Assembly: GCF_009724245.1 (NCBI RefSeq)
Contig: NZ_WNNK01000015.1
Span: 109,625 to 173,624 of the forward strand
Reading direction: 5' to 3'
Length of the DNA: 64,000 nt
DNA from: Pseudomonas spelaei
Lineage (GTDB): Bacteria; Pseudomonadota; Gammaproteobacteria; Pseudomonadales; Pseudomonadaceae
Numbering within the stretch: the stretch's first letter is position 1; the number at the start of each line of letters is the position of its first letter. This document shows, one piece after another, positions 9,267-17,932 of the stretch. Below the pieces are notes generated by a model. The model did not search any database, was not told the DNA's origin, and saw nothing but the letters and a program-made list of their open reading frames with translations. The position numbers and the translations under genes were made by a program.

Positions 9267-10166
9267 ATGCGCCGCCTGCTCACCGGCTGTTTCGTCACAT
9301 TGCTGTTATTGCTCAACACCCTGGTCTTGTTCGGGCCGCTGATGGTGTTTGCCCTGCTCAAACTGGTGGCTCCCGGTCGCTTTCGCGACTATGCATCAAA
9401 GGCGGTGATGTGGATCGCTGAAACCTGGGCCGAGATCGACAAACTGATCTTCACCCTGTGCACCCCCACTCAATGGGACATTCGCGGCGGTGACAACCTG
9501 CGGGGCGATACCTCCTATCTGGTGATCAGCAACCACCAGTCGTGGGTCGATATCCCGGCGCTGATCCAGAGCCTCAATCGCCGCACGCCGTTCTTCAAGT
9601 TCTTCCTGAAAAAGGAACTGATCTGGGTGCCCTTCCTGGGCCTGGCCTGGTGGGCGCTGGATTACCCGTTCATGAAGCGCTACAGCAAGGCATTCCTGGC
9701 CAAGCACCCGGAACTGGCGGGCCAGGACCTGAAGATCACCAAGGAAGCCTGCGAGCTGTTCAAGCGCCAGCCGGTGACGGTGGTCAACTACCTGGAAGGT
9801 ACGCGGTTCAGTGAGGCCAAGCGCCAACAGCAGGCTTCACCCTTCAAACGCCTGCTCAAGCCCAAGGCCGGCGGCGTGGCGTTTGTGCTGGCCGCCATGG
9901 GCGAACAGCTGGACGCGATCCTCGACGTGACCGTGGTCTATCCATCACAAACGCAGCAAGAGAAGATTCCAGGATTCTGGGATTTGATCAGTGGCGCGGT
10001 GCCGAAAGTCATTATTGATATCCGCACCCGCGAGCTGGATCCAGCGTTGTGGCAGGGGGATTACGAGAACGATCCGGCGTTTCGCCAGACCGTCCAGAAC
10101 TGGGTCAACCAGCTCTGGATGGAGAAGGATGCGCGTATCGAAGCGTTACGCGCAGAGGGCCGTTAA
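9267..10166 (+). CDS. Acyltransferase, YihG/PlsC-like
   Basis: A 299-residue membrane-associated glycerolipid acyltransferase. An N-terminal helix (about residues 7-32) is followed by the catalytic motif NHQSWVD (H90 and D95), a GELIWVPFLG-like substrate region (KKELIWVPFLG) and the EGTR motif. The family moves fatty acyl groups to lysophosphatidic acid; E. coli YihG is the closest remembered relative. It ends four bases into the convergent DUF2780 gene, so the two transcripts overlap at their 3' ends. Confidence 0.85.
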   Translation: MRRLLTGCFVTLLLLLNTLVLFGPLMVFALLKLVAPGRFRDYASKAVMWIAETWAEIDKLIFTLCTPTQWDIRGGDNLRGDTSYLVISNHQSWVDIPALIQSLNRRTPFFKFFLKKELIWVPFLGLAWWALDYPFMKRYSKAFLAKHPELAGQDLKITKEACELFKRQPVTVVNYLEGTRFSEAKRQQQASPFKRLLKPKAGGVAFVLAAMGEQLDAILDVTVVYPSQTQQEKIPGFWDLISGAVPKVIIDIRTRELDPALWQGDYENDPAFRQTVQNWVNQLWMEKDARIEALRAEGR

Positions 10167-10732
10167 CCGCCGACGCCCCACAGGCTGCCCAGCTTGCCCA
10201 GCACTGAAGTACTGGCGCCCTGACCGCCCAGGTACTGGAGGATCACCGGGGCAAACTTGCCGACCATGCTGTCGTCCATGCCCAGCGCGCTGAAGGCGGT
10301 GTTCAGGTCGCTGGTGTCCTTCACGTTACCCAACACACCGTCCAGGCCCGAAGTCTTGCTGCCACCGCTCTGGCCGAGCATGCCGCTCAGGGCGCCCAGG
10401 CTGCCCAGCGAGTTGCTGCCAGACAGTTTGTCCAGGCCCGGCACGCTCTTGGTCAGTTGTGAGTAATCACCGCCGCCCAGCTTATTCTTGGCCAGGCCCA
10501 GCATCGCGCCGGTGCCGCCAACGGCCTGCTCTGGCGTCACGTTCAATTGCGAAGTCAGGGCGCCCAGCAAACCCGCCGTTTGTGACGTCGGCGCAGCGGC
10601 AGCCGCCTTGTCGCCACCTTGAGCCGCAGACACGGCCTTGGATACGTCATCGAGGCTAAAACCTGCCGCAAACACCGGGCTGGCCGCCACGGTCAACAGG
10701 CAGGACAGGGCAAAACCGCGTGAAATCTTCAT
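10163..10732 (-). CDS. DUF2780 family secreted protein (VcgC/VcgE-like)
   Basis: A 189-residue protein with a clear signal peptide (MKISRGFALSCLLTVAASPVFAAG) and a low-complexity mature part rich in G, S, L and A, typical of DUF2780 proteins. Function is unknown. The start at 10732 is preferred to the ATG at 10753 because it begins the signal peptide and AAGAGG lies eight bases upstream. The 3' end overlaps the convergent acyltransferase gene. Confidence 0.75.
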   Translation of the reverse strand: MKISRGFALSCLLTVAASPVFAAGFSLDDVSKAVSAAQGGDKAAAAAPTSQTAGLLGALTSQLNVTPEQAVGGTGAMLGLAKNKLGGGDYSQLTKSVPGLDKLSGSNSLGSLGALSGMLGQSGGSKTSGLDGVLGNVKDTSDLNTAFSALGMDDSMVGKFAPVILQYLGGQGASTSVLGKLGSLWGVGG

Positions 10733-11045
10733 CGAGACAACCTCTTGATTCATGAACCCACCGGTCTACACCGGGTGGGACAAAGCAGCTGTTGGACTGG
10801 GGTTTACCAGGGATTGTTCCCGCAGACAGATTAGTTCAGGAACCTGTATTCGCTACTGACGGTATCGCAGGCGACGGACTGACCGGTCGAGTCAGGAACC
10901 CATTGCCTATCTCAAGGTCAATGGCAGTACTGCAAAACTCGACTAGCCTACGAGCAAAGAGCCACTAACGACCTTCGGCAGCGGCCTCATCTGCCTTCTT
11001 TTTGCCGCCAGTGCGCCGAACTCACCCCCTGTCAGGAATAGCCTA
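10733..11045. other. Gene-free gap
   Basis: About 310 bases between the divergent DUF2780 and RskA-like genes. No reading frame with protein-like composition, no REP repeat and no remnant of a sigma factor gene was seen. It presumably holds both promoters. Confidence 0.5.
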
Positions 11046-11504
11046 ATGACTGCGACCGACTCCCATGTGATTGAACACAAACCTTCATTCTGGAACCGCC
11101 CTCGCCTATTCGTCGGTGCCTGCCTCGTTGTCGCCGCCGGTATCGGTGGGGCGATCTACACCCAAGATAACGTCAAGTCTGCCGCCACCCTGGTCAGCAC
11201 CACGCAGCAACCAGCCGCCCAGATCATGGCTCACAAGGATTACCTGGAAGTAAAACCGATTGCTTCAACAGCGCCGGAGCCTGATCGCAGCCTTGAGCTG
11301 TGGGCCATTCCCGCCGACGGTGCTCCCGTCTCGCTGGGCCTGCTGCCCGAAGACGGCAAAGGCATCATTGGCCTGAACCCACGCCAGCAGGAAACCATCA
11401 GCAAGCCGGTTGAACTGCTGGTGAGTTCAGAAACCAAGGGTGGATCGGTGAGCAAGCAACCAACCGGCCCTACGGTGTATCAAGGTGCATTGGCGGTTCG
11501 CTAA
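11046..11504 (+). CDS. RskA C-terminal domain protein without a zinc-finger region
   Basis: A 152-residue protein with one membrane helix at about residues 20-39 and an outer domain that matches the C-terminal part of anti-sigma-K factor RskA: LELWAIPADGAPVSLGLLPEDG, then LLVSSETKGGS and PTGPTVYQG. Complete RskA proteins have an N-terminal sigma-binding region of some 80-100 residues; here the part before the helix is only about 18 residues. No sigma factor gene adjoins it. AGGAA lies eight bases before ATG 11046. It may be an independent periplasmic-domain protein or a shortened anti-sigma factor. Confidence 0.7.
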   Translation: MTATDSHVIEHKPSFWNRPRLFVGACLVVAAGIGGAIYTQDNVKSAATLVSTTQQPAAQIMAHKDYLEVKPIASTAPEPDRSLELWAIPADGAPVSLGLLPEDGKGIIGLNPRQQETISKPVELLVSSETKGGSVSKQPTGPTVYQGALAVR

Positions 11505-11525
11505 GCGCTTGCAGCCAGCAGACGC

Positions 11526-11556
11526 AAAAAGGGCGACCTTCGGGTCGCCCTTTTGT
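11526..11556. terminator. Bidirectional terminator
   Basis: An 8-bp stem GGGCGACC (11531-11538) and GGTCGCCC (11543-11550) around a TTCG tetraloop, with five A before and TTTTGTTT after. It can end both the RskA-like gene and the leftward glyA-to-fdhA operon. Confidence 0.9.
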
Positions 11557-11567
11557 TTGCCTGACGC

Positions 11568-12767
11568 TTACGCCGCGCTGAACAACTTGTGCGGATCAAT
11601 CACAAACTTCTTCGGCACGCCTGCATCGAACTCGCCGTAACCACGCGGTGCGTCATCCAGGCTGATGACCTCCACGCCCACGATGTCGGCAATCTTGATG
11701 CGGTCCCACATGATTGCCTGCATCAACTGGCGGTTGTACTTCATCACCGGCGTTTGCCCGGTGTGGAAACTGTGAGACTTGGCCCAGCCCAGGCCGAAGC
11801 GAATGCTCAGGCTGCCCATTTTCGCGGCGGCGTCGACAGCACCTGGGTCTTCGGTGACGTACAGACCGGGAATACCGATCTTACCGGCCACCCGAACCAC
11901 GCCCATCAGCGAGTTGAGCACCGTAGCCGGGGCTTCATGTTTGACGCCATCATGCCCGTGACCACGGGCTTCGAAGCCCACCGCATCGACTGCGCAATCG
12001 ACTTCCGGCTCGCCCAGCAGCGCCGCGATTTGCTCGTGCAGCGGTGTGTCCTTGGACAGGTCGGCAATTTCGAAACCCTGGGCCTTGGCGTGAGCCAGGC
12101 GGATCGGGTTCACGTCGCCGATGATCACCACCGCTGCGCCCAACAGGCGAGCAGAGGCTGCCGCCGCCAGACCGACAGGCCCGGCACCCGCCACATAAAC
12201 AGTGCTGCCTGGCCCAACCCCAGCGGTCACTGCGCCGTGGTAGCCGGTCGGCAGGATGTCGGACAGGCACGTCAGGTCACGGATTTTCTCCATGGCGCGG
12301 TCGCGGTCCGGCAGTTTCAGCAGGTTGAAGTCCGCGTAAGGCACCAGCGCGTATTCAGCTTGGCCACCGGTCCAGTCGCCCATGTCGACGTAGCCATAAG
12401 CACCGCCCGGACGCGCCGGGTTGACGCTCAGGCAGACGCCAGTGTGCATTTCCTTACAGGAGCGGCAACGCCCGCACGCAACGTTGAAGGGTACGGAGAC
12501 CAGGTCACCGATTTTCAGGTTCTCGACGTCGCTGCCCTTCTCGATCACTTCGCCGGTGATCTCGTGACCCAGCACCAGGCCGGTCTGAGCCGTGGTACGG
12601 CCGCGCACCATGTGTTGGTCGGAGCCGCAGATGTTGGTGGACACCACGCGCAGGATGACGCCGTGCTCAATCTTCCTGCCACGGGGGTCCTGCATTTTGG
12701 GATAGTCGATTTTCTGTACTTCGACCTTGCCGTTGCCGAGATACACGACACCACGATTACCAGACAT
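11568..12767 (-). CDS. fdhA: Glutathione-independent formaldehyde dehydrogenase
   Basis: A 399-residue zinc- and NAD-dependent dehydrogenase that oxidises formaldehyde to formate. Catalytic zinc ligands are C47 and H68-E69 (LGHEITGEV); structural zinc cysteines are C98, C101, C104 and C112 (CGRCRSC plus CLSV). The cofactor fold VYVAGAGPVGLAAAASARLLGA lies near residues 175-196. The insertion and high identity to Pseudomonas FDH make the name firm. Being the last gene of the sarcosine oxidase operon, it removes formaldehyde released when SoxBDAG lacks folate. GAGGTG precedes the start. Confidence 0.95.
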   Translation of the reverse strand: MSGNRGVVYLGNGKVEVQKIDYPKMQDPRGRKIEHGVILRVVSTNICGSDQHMVRGRTTAQTGLVLGHEITGEVIEKGSDVENLKIGDLVSVPFNVACGRCRSCKEMHTGVCLSVNPARPGGAYGYVDMGDWTGGQAEYALVPYADFNLLKLPDRDRAMEKIRDLTCLSDILPTGYHGAVTAGVGPGSTVYVAGAGPVGLAAAASARLLGAAVVIIGDVNPIRLAHAKAQGFEIADLSKDTPLHEQIAALLGEPEVDCAVDAVGFEARGHGHDGVKHEAPATVLNSLMGVVRVAGKIGIPGLYVTEDPGAVDAAAKMGSLSIRFGLGWAKSHSFHTGQTPVMKYNRQLMQAIMWDRIKIADIVGVEVISLDDAPRGYGEFDAGVPKKFVIDPHKLFSAA

Positions 12768-12870
12768 GCTTTCACCTCGCTGTTGTTTTTATGGAACCGC
12801 GTCGCCCAGGCAGGCAGCGCGTTAAATGCTCGGGTACAGATGCTGTTTCTTGTGTTGCTTGTTCGGGCCT

Positions 12871-12960
12871 CATCGCAGGCAAGCCCGCTCCCACATTTGA
12901 ATGCATTCACAAATCAACATGTGGGAGCTGCGGTGCGACGATTCGACTTGCCTGCGATGG
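12871..12960. repeat. REPIN with an expanded right half
   Basis: The left half is a usual REP core (CATCGCAGGCAAGCCCGCTC). The right half starts GTGGGAGCTG and ends CTTGCCTGCGATGG but carries about 16 extra bases between them (CGGTGCGACGATTCGA). The same enlarged half recurs at 50907-50946. It lies between purU and fdhA. Confidence 0.85.
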
Positions 12961-12964
12961 CGAT

Positions 12965-13825
12965 CTAAAGAACAACCGTGCGATTGGCGTTCAAAAACAC
13001 CCTCCGCTCAATGTGATACCCCACCGCCCGGGCCAACGTCAGGCCTTCGATATCCCGCCCCTTGGCGACCAAGTCTTCCGGGTAGTGACTGTGGTCCACC
13101 ACCTCCACGCCCTGGGCGATGATCGGGCCTTCGTCCAGGTCGTTATTGATGTAATGCGCCGTGGCGCCTACCAGCTTCACGCCCTTGTTGTACGCCTGGT
13201 GATAAGGCTTGGCACCCTTGAAACCGGGCAACAGGGAGTGATGGATATTGATGGCCTTGCCATCGAGCTTGCGACACAGTTCCGGTGACAGCACTTGCAT
13301 GTAGCGGGCAAGGATCACCAGTTCAGCGCCGGACGCTTCGATCACCTGCCACACCTGACGCTCCTGCGACGGTTTGTCGTTAGGGTCCAGGGGGAAGTGG
13401 TGGTAAGGAATCTGGTGCCAGTCGGCCAGGGGCTTGAGGTCGGGGTGGTTGGAGACCACAGCGACCACGTCCATGGACAGTTGGCCGATGCGCTGGCGAT
13501 AGAGCAAATCGTTGAGGCAGTGATCGGCCTTGGAGACCATGATCACCACTTTGGGTCGGTAGTTCGGCGCAGTCAGCTCAAAGATCATGCCGAAGGTTTC
13601 ACCACGTGCGGCCAAGCCTTCACGGAAACCTTGTTCGTCGAAGCCATCGGGCTGACGGAACTCCACACGGATGAAGAACCGGCCCGAGAGCCGGTCATCG
13701 AAGGAGTGATGTTCGGTGACGTAGCAGCCCTGCTCGAACAGATAGCGGGTCACCGCGTCCACCGTGCCGAGCACGCTGGGGCAATCGGCAGTCAAAATCC
13801 ATGTATCGGGTGCGCGGCTCATCAT
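12965..13825 (-). CDS. purU: Formyltetrahydrofolate deformylase
   Basis: A 286-residue enzyme that hydrolyses 10-formyl-tetrahydrofolate to formate and tetrahydrofolate. The N-terminal ACT-like regulatory domain (WILTADCPSVLGTVDAVTRYL) is followed by the formyltransferase fold with the catalytic Asn-His-Asp set in INIHHSLLPGFKGAKPYHQA and AHYINNDLDEGPI. Two start codons are adjacent; ATG 13822 has the better distance from AAGGGAG. It follows soxG after nine bases. Here it probably recycles folate loaded by sarcosine oxidation. Confidence 0.94.
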   Translation of the reverse strand: MMSRAPDTWILTADCPSVLGTVDAVTRYLFEQGCYVTEHHSFDDRLSGRFFIRVEFRQPDGFDEQGFREGLAARGETFGMIFELTAPNYRPKVVIMVSKADHCLNDLLYRQRIGQLSMDVVAVVSNHPDLKPLADWHQIPYHHFPLDPNDKPSQERQVWQVIEASGAELVILARYMQVLSPELCRKLDGKAINIHHSLLPGFKGAKPYHQAYNKGVKLVGATAHYINNDLDEGPIIAQGVEVVDHSHYPEDLVAKGRDIEGLTLARAVGYHIERRVFLNANRTVVL

Positions 13826-13834
13826 TTGACTCCC

Positions 13835-14467
13835 TTAGGCCTGGACGCTTAAACCATACTCAGCCGCCGCATCCTGCAACCACAGCCACCAGTAGTCCGA
13901 GAAGCTGCGACGAATCACCAGCTCCCAGGTGTCTTCAGCAGTATGACGAATCACCAACTGTGACTTGGCGAACACCGTGCCAATTGCCTTGCCCACAGGG
14001 AAGTTGTCGGGATGCACGTCGTAGCTGGTGGACTTCATCAGCACATCGCGCACGTTCGGGCCGCTGAGTTCCAGGATCTGCTGGCCACCGCTGACGTTGA
14101 CGATCTGGATATGCAGGTCGCCCAACGCCTCACGCAAGCGTTTCTCGGCGGCGAATTCTTCACCGCTCGGCACCACCAGCAACCACTCATCCGGGCCAAG
14201 CCATTGCAGGCTGGTTTCACCTTTGACGATGACCGCCAGGGCACCAGGCAGTTCGATGCCCAGGGCCTTGTGTACACCTGCGGCGAAGGCCGCGTCATGG
14301 CCATCGCCACGAAGGGTCAGGTGGCCGAGGAGTTTCTTTTCACGCACGGTCACGCCGGCATTCTTGCGACCCTTGCCTGCAAGGCTGGCGAGGTCGGCAT
14401 GATGCAGCGACGACTCGGCCTTGGCTCCGGAGGTGGGACGTTGTTGGTAAACATTGGCTGCTGTCAT
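13835..14467 (-). CDS. soxG: Sarcosine oxidase gamma subunit
   Basis: A 210-residue subunit of the heterotetrameric sarcosine oxidase. It has the GcvT-like small fold with SLQWLGPDEWLLVVPSGEE, SGGQQILELSGPNVRDVL and a C-terminal FSDYWWLWLQDAA. The start at 14467 gives the normal family length; the frame stays open upstream into a REPIN but that part (to 14650) has no family similarity. The REPIN separates it from soxA in the same operon. It helps hold the covalent flavin complex together. Confidence 0.93.
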   Translation of the reverse strand: MTAANVYQQRPTSGAKAESSLHHADLASLAGKGRKNAGVTVREKKLLGHLTLRGDGHDAAFAAGVHKALGIELPGALAVIVKGETSLQWLGPDEWLLVVPSGEEFAAEKRLREALGDLHIQIVNVSGGQQILELSGPNVRDVLMKSTSYDVHPDNFPVGKAIGTVFAKSQLVIRHTAEDTWELVIRRSFSDYWWLWLQDAAAEYGLSVQA

Positions 14468-14513
14468 AAAGCACCTGTGTTGAATTCTGTAGGTCTTGCG
14501 GTGACTGGCCTGG

Positions 14514-14586
14514 CCCCATCGCGGGCAAGCCCAGCTCCCACAGGGGAATGCATTCCAAATGTGGGAGCTGGCTTGCCTGCGATGCA
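14514..14586. repeat. REPIN inside the sox operon
   Basis: Inverted REP cores CCATCGCGGGCAAGCCCAGC and GTGGGAGCTGGCTTGCCTGC separated by about 20 bases. It falls between soxA and soxG, where a transcript hairpin could protect the upstream message. Confidence 0.9.
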
Positions 14587-14600
14587 GGCGACTCGGTCCG

Positions 14601-17600
14601 TCAGATGTTCTGGCGGTCGCCTTTAGGGTCAAAGAACACCGAAGAAACAATCTCCGCCTCGATCACGCTGCCATCCGCCAGCGGTGCAAACACCCGCTCG
14701 CCGATACGCTTCAAGCCACCCTTGACCACACCCATGGCAAACGAATAGCCAAGGGAGTTATGGGCATAACTTGAGGTGACGTGACCGACCATCTTCATCG
14801 GGATCGTCTGCTTCGGATCGAACACCAACTGAGCACCTTCCGGCAGCCACACGTTCGGATCGATCGGCTTCAAGCCCACCAGTTGCTTGCGGTCTTCACG
14901 CACGCAGTCTTCGCGATTCATCCCGCGCCAGCCAATCCACGAGAACGGTTTGGTACGGCCTACGCACCAGCCCATGTTCAGGTCGTCGGGGGTCATCGAG
15001 CCGTCGGTGTCTTGCCCAACGATGATGAAACCCTTCTCCGCCCGCAGCACGTGCATGGTCTCGGTGCCGTAAGGGGTCAGGTTGTACTTCTTGCCCGCCT
15101 CGACGATCTGCTCCAGCACGCCCATGGCGTAGTCGGCCTGCACGTTGACTTCGTACGACAGCTCACCGGTAAACGAGATCCGGAACACCCGCGCTGGCAC
15201 ACCACCGACCAACCCTTCTTTCCAGGTCATGAACGGGAAGCCGTCCTTGTCCAGGTCGATGTCGGTGACTTCAGCCAGCAACTTGCGGCTGTTGGGGCCG
15301 GACAAGGTCATGGTCGCCCAGTGGTCAGTGACCGAGGTGAAGTACACCTTGAGGTCTGGCCATTCGGTCTGTTGGTAGATTTCCAGCCACTGCAACACGC
15401 GCGCTGCGCCGCCGGTGGTGGTGGTCATCAGGAAGTGGTTGTCGGCGAGGCAGGCAGTTACGCCGTCGTCGAAGACCATCCCGTCTTCCTTGCACATCAG
15501 GCCATAGCGCGCCTTGCCCACGTCGAGCTTGGTCCAGGCGTTGCTGTAGATGCGGTTGAGGAACTCGCGCGCATCCGGGCCTTGAATGTCGATCTTGCCG
15601 AGGGTCGACGCATCCAGCAGGCCAACGCTGTCGCGCACCGCCAGGCATTCGCGTTTGACGGCAGCGTGCAGGTCTTCGCCGTTGCGCGGGAAGTACCATG
15701 GGCGTTTCCACTGGCCAACGTCTTCAAACTCGGCACCGTTTTTCACGTGCCAGGCTTGCAGCGCGGTGTAGCGTACCGGCTCAAAGATGTGCCCACAGTG
15801 CCGGCCGGCTACCGCGCCGAAGGTCACCGGCGTGTAGTTGGGGCGGAACATGGTGGTGCCCATCTGCGGGATGGTCACGTTCAGCGAACGGGCGGCGATG
15901 GCCAGCCCGTTGACGTTGCCGAGCTTGCCCTGGTCGGTGCCGAAGCCCAGCGCGGTATAACGTTTGACGTGTTCTACCGACTCGAAACCTTCGCGGGTAG
16001 CCAGCTCAATGGCAGCGGCGGTGACGTCGTTTTGCAGGTCGACAAATTGCTTCGGCGCCCGTGCAGTGGCTTTTTCATGCGGCACCTGGAACAGCGCCAG
16101 GGTCGATTCTTCCAGGCGGCTCAGGGCTTTGGGCAACACGCCTTCCACCGGCGCAAAACCAGCTTCGCTGGCCGCGCGCACGCCGCCTTCAAAACCGTCC
16201 GCCAGGGAATCACCGAGGCCATAGACACCATTGATACCGCCGACACACACACGTTTCTGCGGTGCTTCGCCCGGCACAAAACCGAGGATGTCTTCACGCC
16301 AGGTCGGCTTGCCGCCCAGGTGCGAGGCCAGGTGAACCACCGGGCTGTAGCCACCGGAGCTGGCCACCAGATCGCACTCCAGCCACTCACCTGGGCTGGT
16401 GACTTTATGCGCCTTGACGTCGATGGCTGCGACGCGGGCGCCGGTGACGTGCTTGCTGCCACGGGCTTCGATCACGGCGCTGCCGGTGAGGATGCGAATA
16501 CCTTTGGCCCGCGCTTCTTCAACCAGAGCGCCGCGCGGGTTATGGCGAGCATCGGCCACAGCCACAACGGTGAGGCCAGCGTCGAACCAGTCCAGCGCCA
16601 CGCGGTAGGCGTGATCGTTGTTAGTCGACAGCACCAGTTTTTTGCCCGGCGCCACGCCGTAACGGCGCACGTAAGTCGAGACCGCACCGGCCAGCATGTT
16701 ACCCGGCACGTCGTTGTTGCCGTACACCAGCGGACGCTCGCACGCACCGGTCGCCAGCACCACGCGCTTGGCGCGAATACGGTGAATGCGCTGACGCACC
16801 TGGCCAATCGGCGCACGGTCGCCGAGGTGATCGGTGAGGCGCTCGTGAATGGTCAGGAAGTTATGGTCGTGGTAGCCGTTGACGGTAGCGCGGGGCAGCA
16901 GCACCACGTCCGGCAGGGATTTCAGTTCGGCGATGACGCTGGCTACCCACTCGGATGCCGGCTTGCCGTCGAGGCTTTCGCGCGAATCGAGCAAGGATCC
17001 GCCAAACTCTTCCTGCTCATCGGCGAGGATCACCCGAGCACCACTGCGCGCAGCGGCCAAGGCAGCGGACAGACCCGCAGGGCCGGCGCCGACAATCAGC
17101 ACGTCGCAATGACGATTCATGTAGTCGTAGGTGTCCGGATCGTTCTCGGTCGGCGAGCGACCCAGGCCTGCGGCCTTGCGGATGTACTTCTCGTAGGTCA
17201 TCCAGAACGATTGCGGGTACATGAAGGTTTTGTAGTAGAAGCCTGGCGGCATCAGCTTGCCGCCGACCTTGCCGAGAATGCCCATCATGTCGTTGTTCAC
17301 GCTCGGCCAGCCGTTGGTGCTGGTGGCAACCAACCCCTGGTACAGCGCCTGTTGCGTGGCACGCACGTTGGGGATTTGCGTGGCTTCGGTAGCGCCAATC
17401 TGCAGCACCGCGTTTGGCTCTTCAGCACCGGCCGCGAAGATGCCGCGCGGGCGCGAATACTTGAAGCTGCGACCAATGATGTCGACGCCGTTGGCCAGCA
17501 GCGCTGCGGCCAAGGTGTCGCCTTCAAAGCCTTTGTAGCTCTGGCCATTGAAGGTGAAGCTCAGGACTTTGTTGCGGTCGATCCGGCCACCGTTGGACAG

Positions 17601-17618
17601 GCGATTGATCTGGCTCAT
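14601..17618 (-). CDS. soxA: Sarcosine oxidase alpha subunit
   Basis: A 1005-residue subunit. Layout: an N-terminal ferredoxin-like fold (about residues 15-95), a nucleotide-binding domain with DVLIVGAGPAGLSAALAAAR near 172-190 which binds NAD in this complex, and a C-terminal GcvT-like half that binds tetrahydrofolate and turns the released methyl group into 5,10-methylene-THF. Length equals the family norm. The start overlaps the soxD stop by four bases (ATGA). Together with SoxB, D and G it oxidises sarcosine to glycine with peroxide formation. Confidence 0.96.
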   Translation of the reverse strand: MSQINRLSNGGRIDRNKVLSFTFNGQSYKGFEGDTLAAALLANGVDIIGRSFKYSRPRGIFAAGAEEPNAVLQIGATEATQIPNVRATQQALYQGLVATSTNGWPSVNNDMMGILGKVGGKLMPPGFYYKTFMYPQSFWMTYEKYIRKAAGLGRSPTENDPDTYDYMNRHCDVLIVGAGPAGLSAALAAARSGARVILADEQEEFGGSLLDSRESLDGKPASEWVASVIAELKSLPDVVLLPRATVNGYHDHNFLTIHERLTDHLGDRAPIGQVRQRIHRIRAKRVVLATGACERPLVYGNNDVPGNMLAGAVSTYVRRYGVAPGKKLVLSTNNDHAYRVALDWFDAGLTVVAVADARHNPRGALVEEARAKGIRILTGSAVIEARGSKHVTGARVAAIDVKAHKVTSPGEWLECDLVASSGGYSPVVHLASHLGGKPTWREDILGFVPGEAPQKRVCVGGINGVYGLGDSLADGFEGGVRAASEAGFAPVEGVLPKALSRLEESTLALFQVPHEKATARAPKQFVDLQNDVTAAAIELATREGFESVEHVKRYTALGFGTDQGKLGNVNGLAIAARSLNVTIPQMGTTMFRPNYTPVTFGAVAGRHCGHIFEPVRYTALQAWHVKNGAEFEDVGQWKRPWYFPRNGEDLHAAVKRECLAVRDSVGLLDASTLGKIDIQGPDAREFLNRIYSNAWTKLDVGKARYGLMCKEDGMVFDDGVTACLADNHFLMTTTTGGAARVLQWLEIYQQTEWPDLKVYFTSVTDHWATMTLSGPNSRKLLAEVTDIDLDKDGFPFMTWKEGLVGGVPARVFRISFTGELSYEVNVQADYAMGVLEQIVEAGKKYNLTPYGTETMHVLRAEKGFIIVGQDTDGSMTPDDLNMGWCVGRTKPFSWIGWRGMNREDCVREDRKQLVGLKPIDPNVWLPEGAQLVFDPKQTIPMKMVGHVTSSYAHNSLGYSFAMGVVKGGLKRIGERVFAPLADGSVIEAEIVSSVFFDPKGDRQNI

Positions 17619-17917
17619 ACCTTCTCTCCAGAAGCCTTGGCGGTGAATTGCGGCTTGGTGCCTATCTTGTAGGTTTCAAGAATTTCGTAGGTCACAGTGT
17701 CGCGGGTCGCGTTGAAGTACTGGCGGCAACCGGCGGCGTGAATCCACAGTTCGTGGTGCAGGCCGCGGGGGTTATCGCGGAAGAACATGTAGTCGCCCCA
17801 CTGCTCGTCGGTGCAGGTGTTCGGGTCCAGCGGGCGCGGGATGTGCGCTTGGCCGGAGGCGTGGAATTCCTCTTCGGAGCGCAGTTCGCCACAGTGAGGA
17901 CAGAAGATATGCAACAT
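17615..17917 (-). CDS. soxD: Sarcosine oxidase delta subunit
   Basis: A 100-residue zinc-binding subunit. Cysteines C6 and C9 (FCPHCG) plus H60 and C64 (WIHAAGCRQYF) form the expected zinc site. It lies between soxB and soxA, with a short gap to soxB and a 4-base overlap with soxA. Length is normal for the family. Confidence 0.95.
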   Translation of the reverse strand: MLHIFCPHCGELRSEEEFHASGQAHIPRPLDPNTCTDEQWGDYMFFRDNPRGLHHELWIHAAGCRQYFNATRDTVTYEILETYKIGTKPQFTAKASGEKV

Positions 17918-17932
17918 AGGGAATTTCTCCTG

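Noticed and set aside
14781..17672. A 963-codon frame on the + strand opposite soxA
   Set aside because: It mirrors soxA, which has clear family motifs; the antisense protein is rich in H, R, Q and A with no known domain. High-GC genes commonly give such frames.
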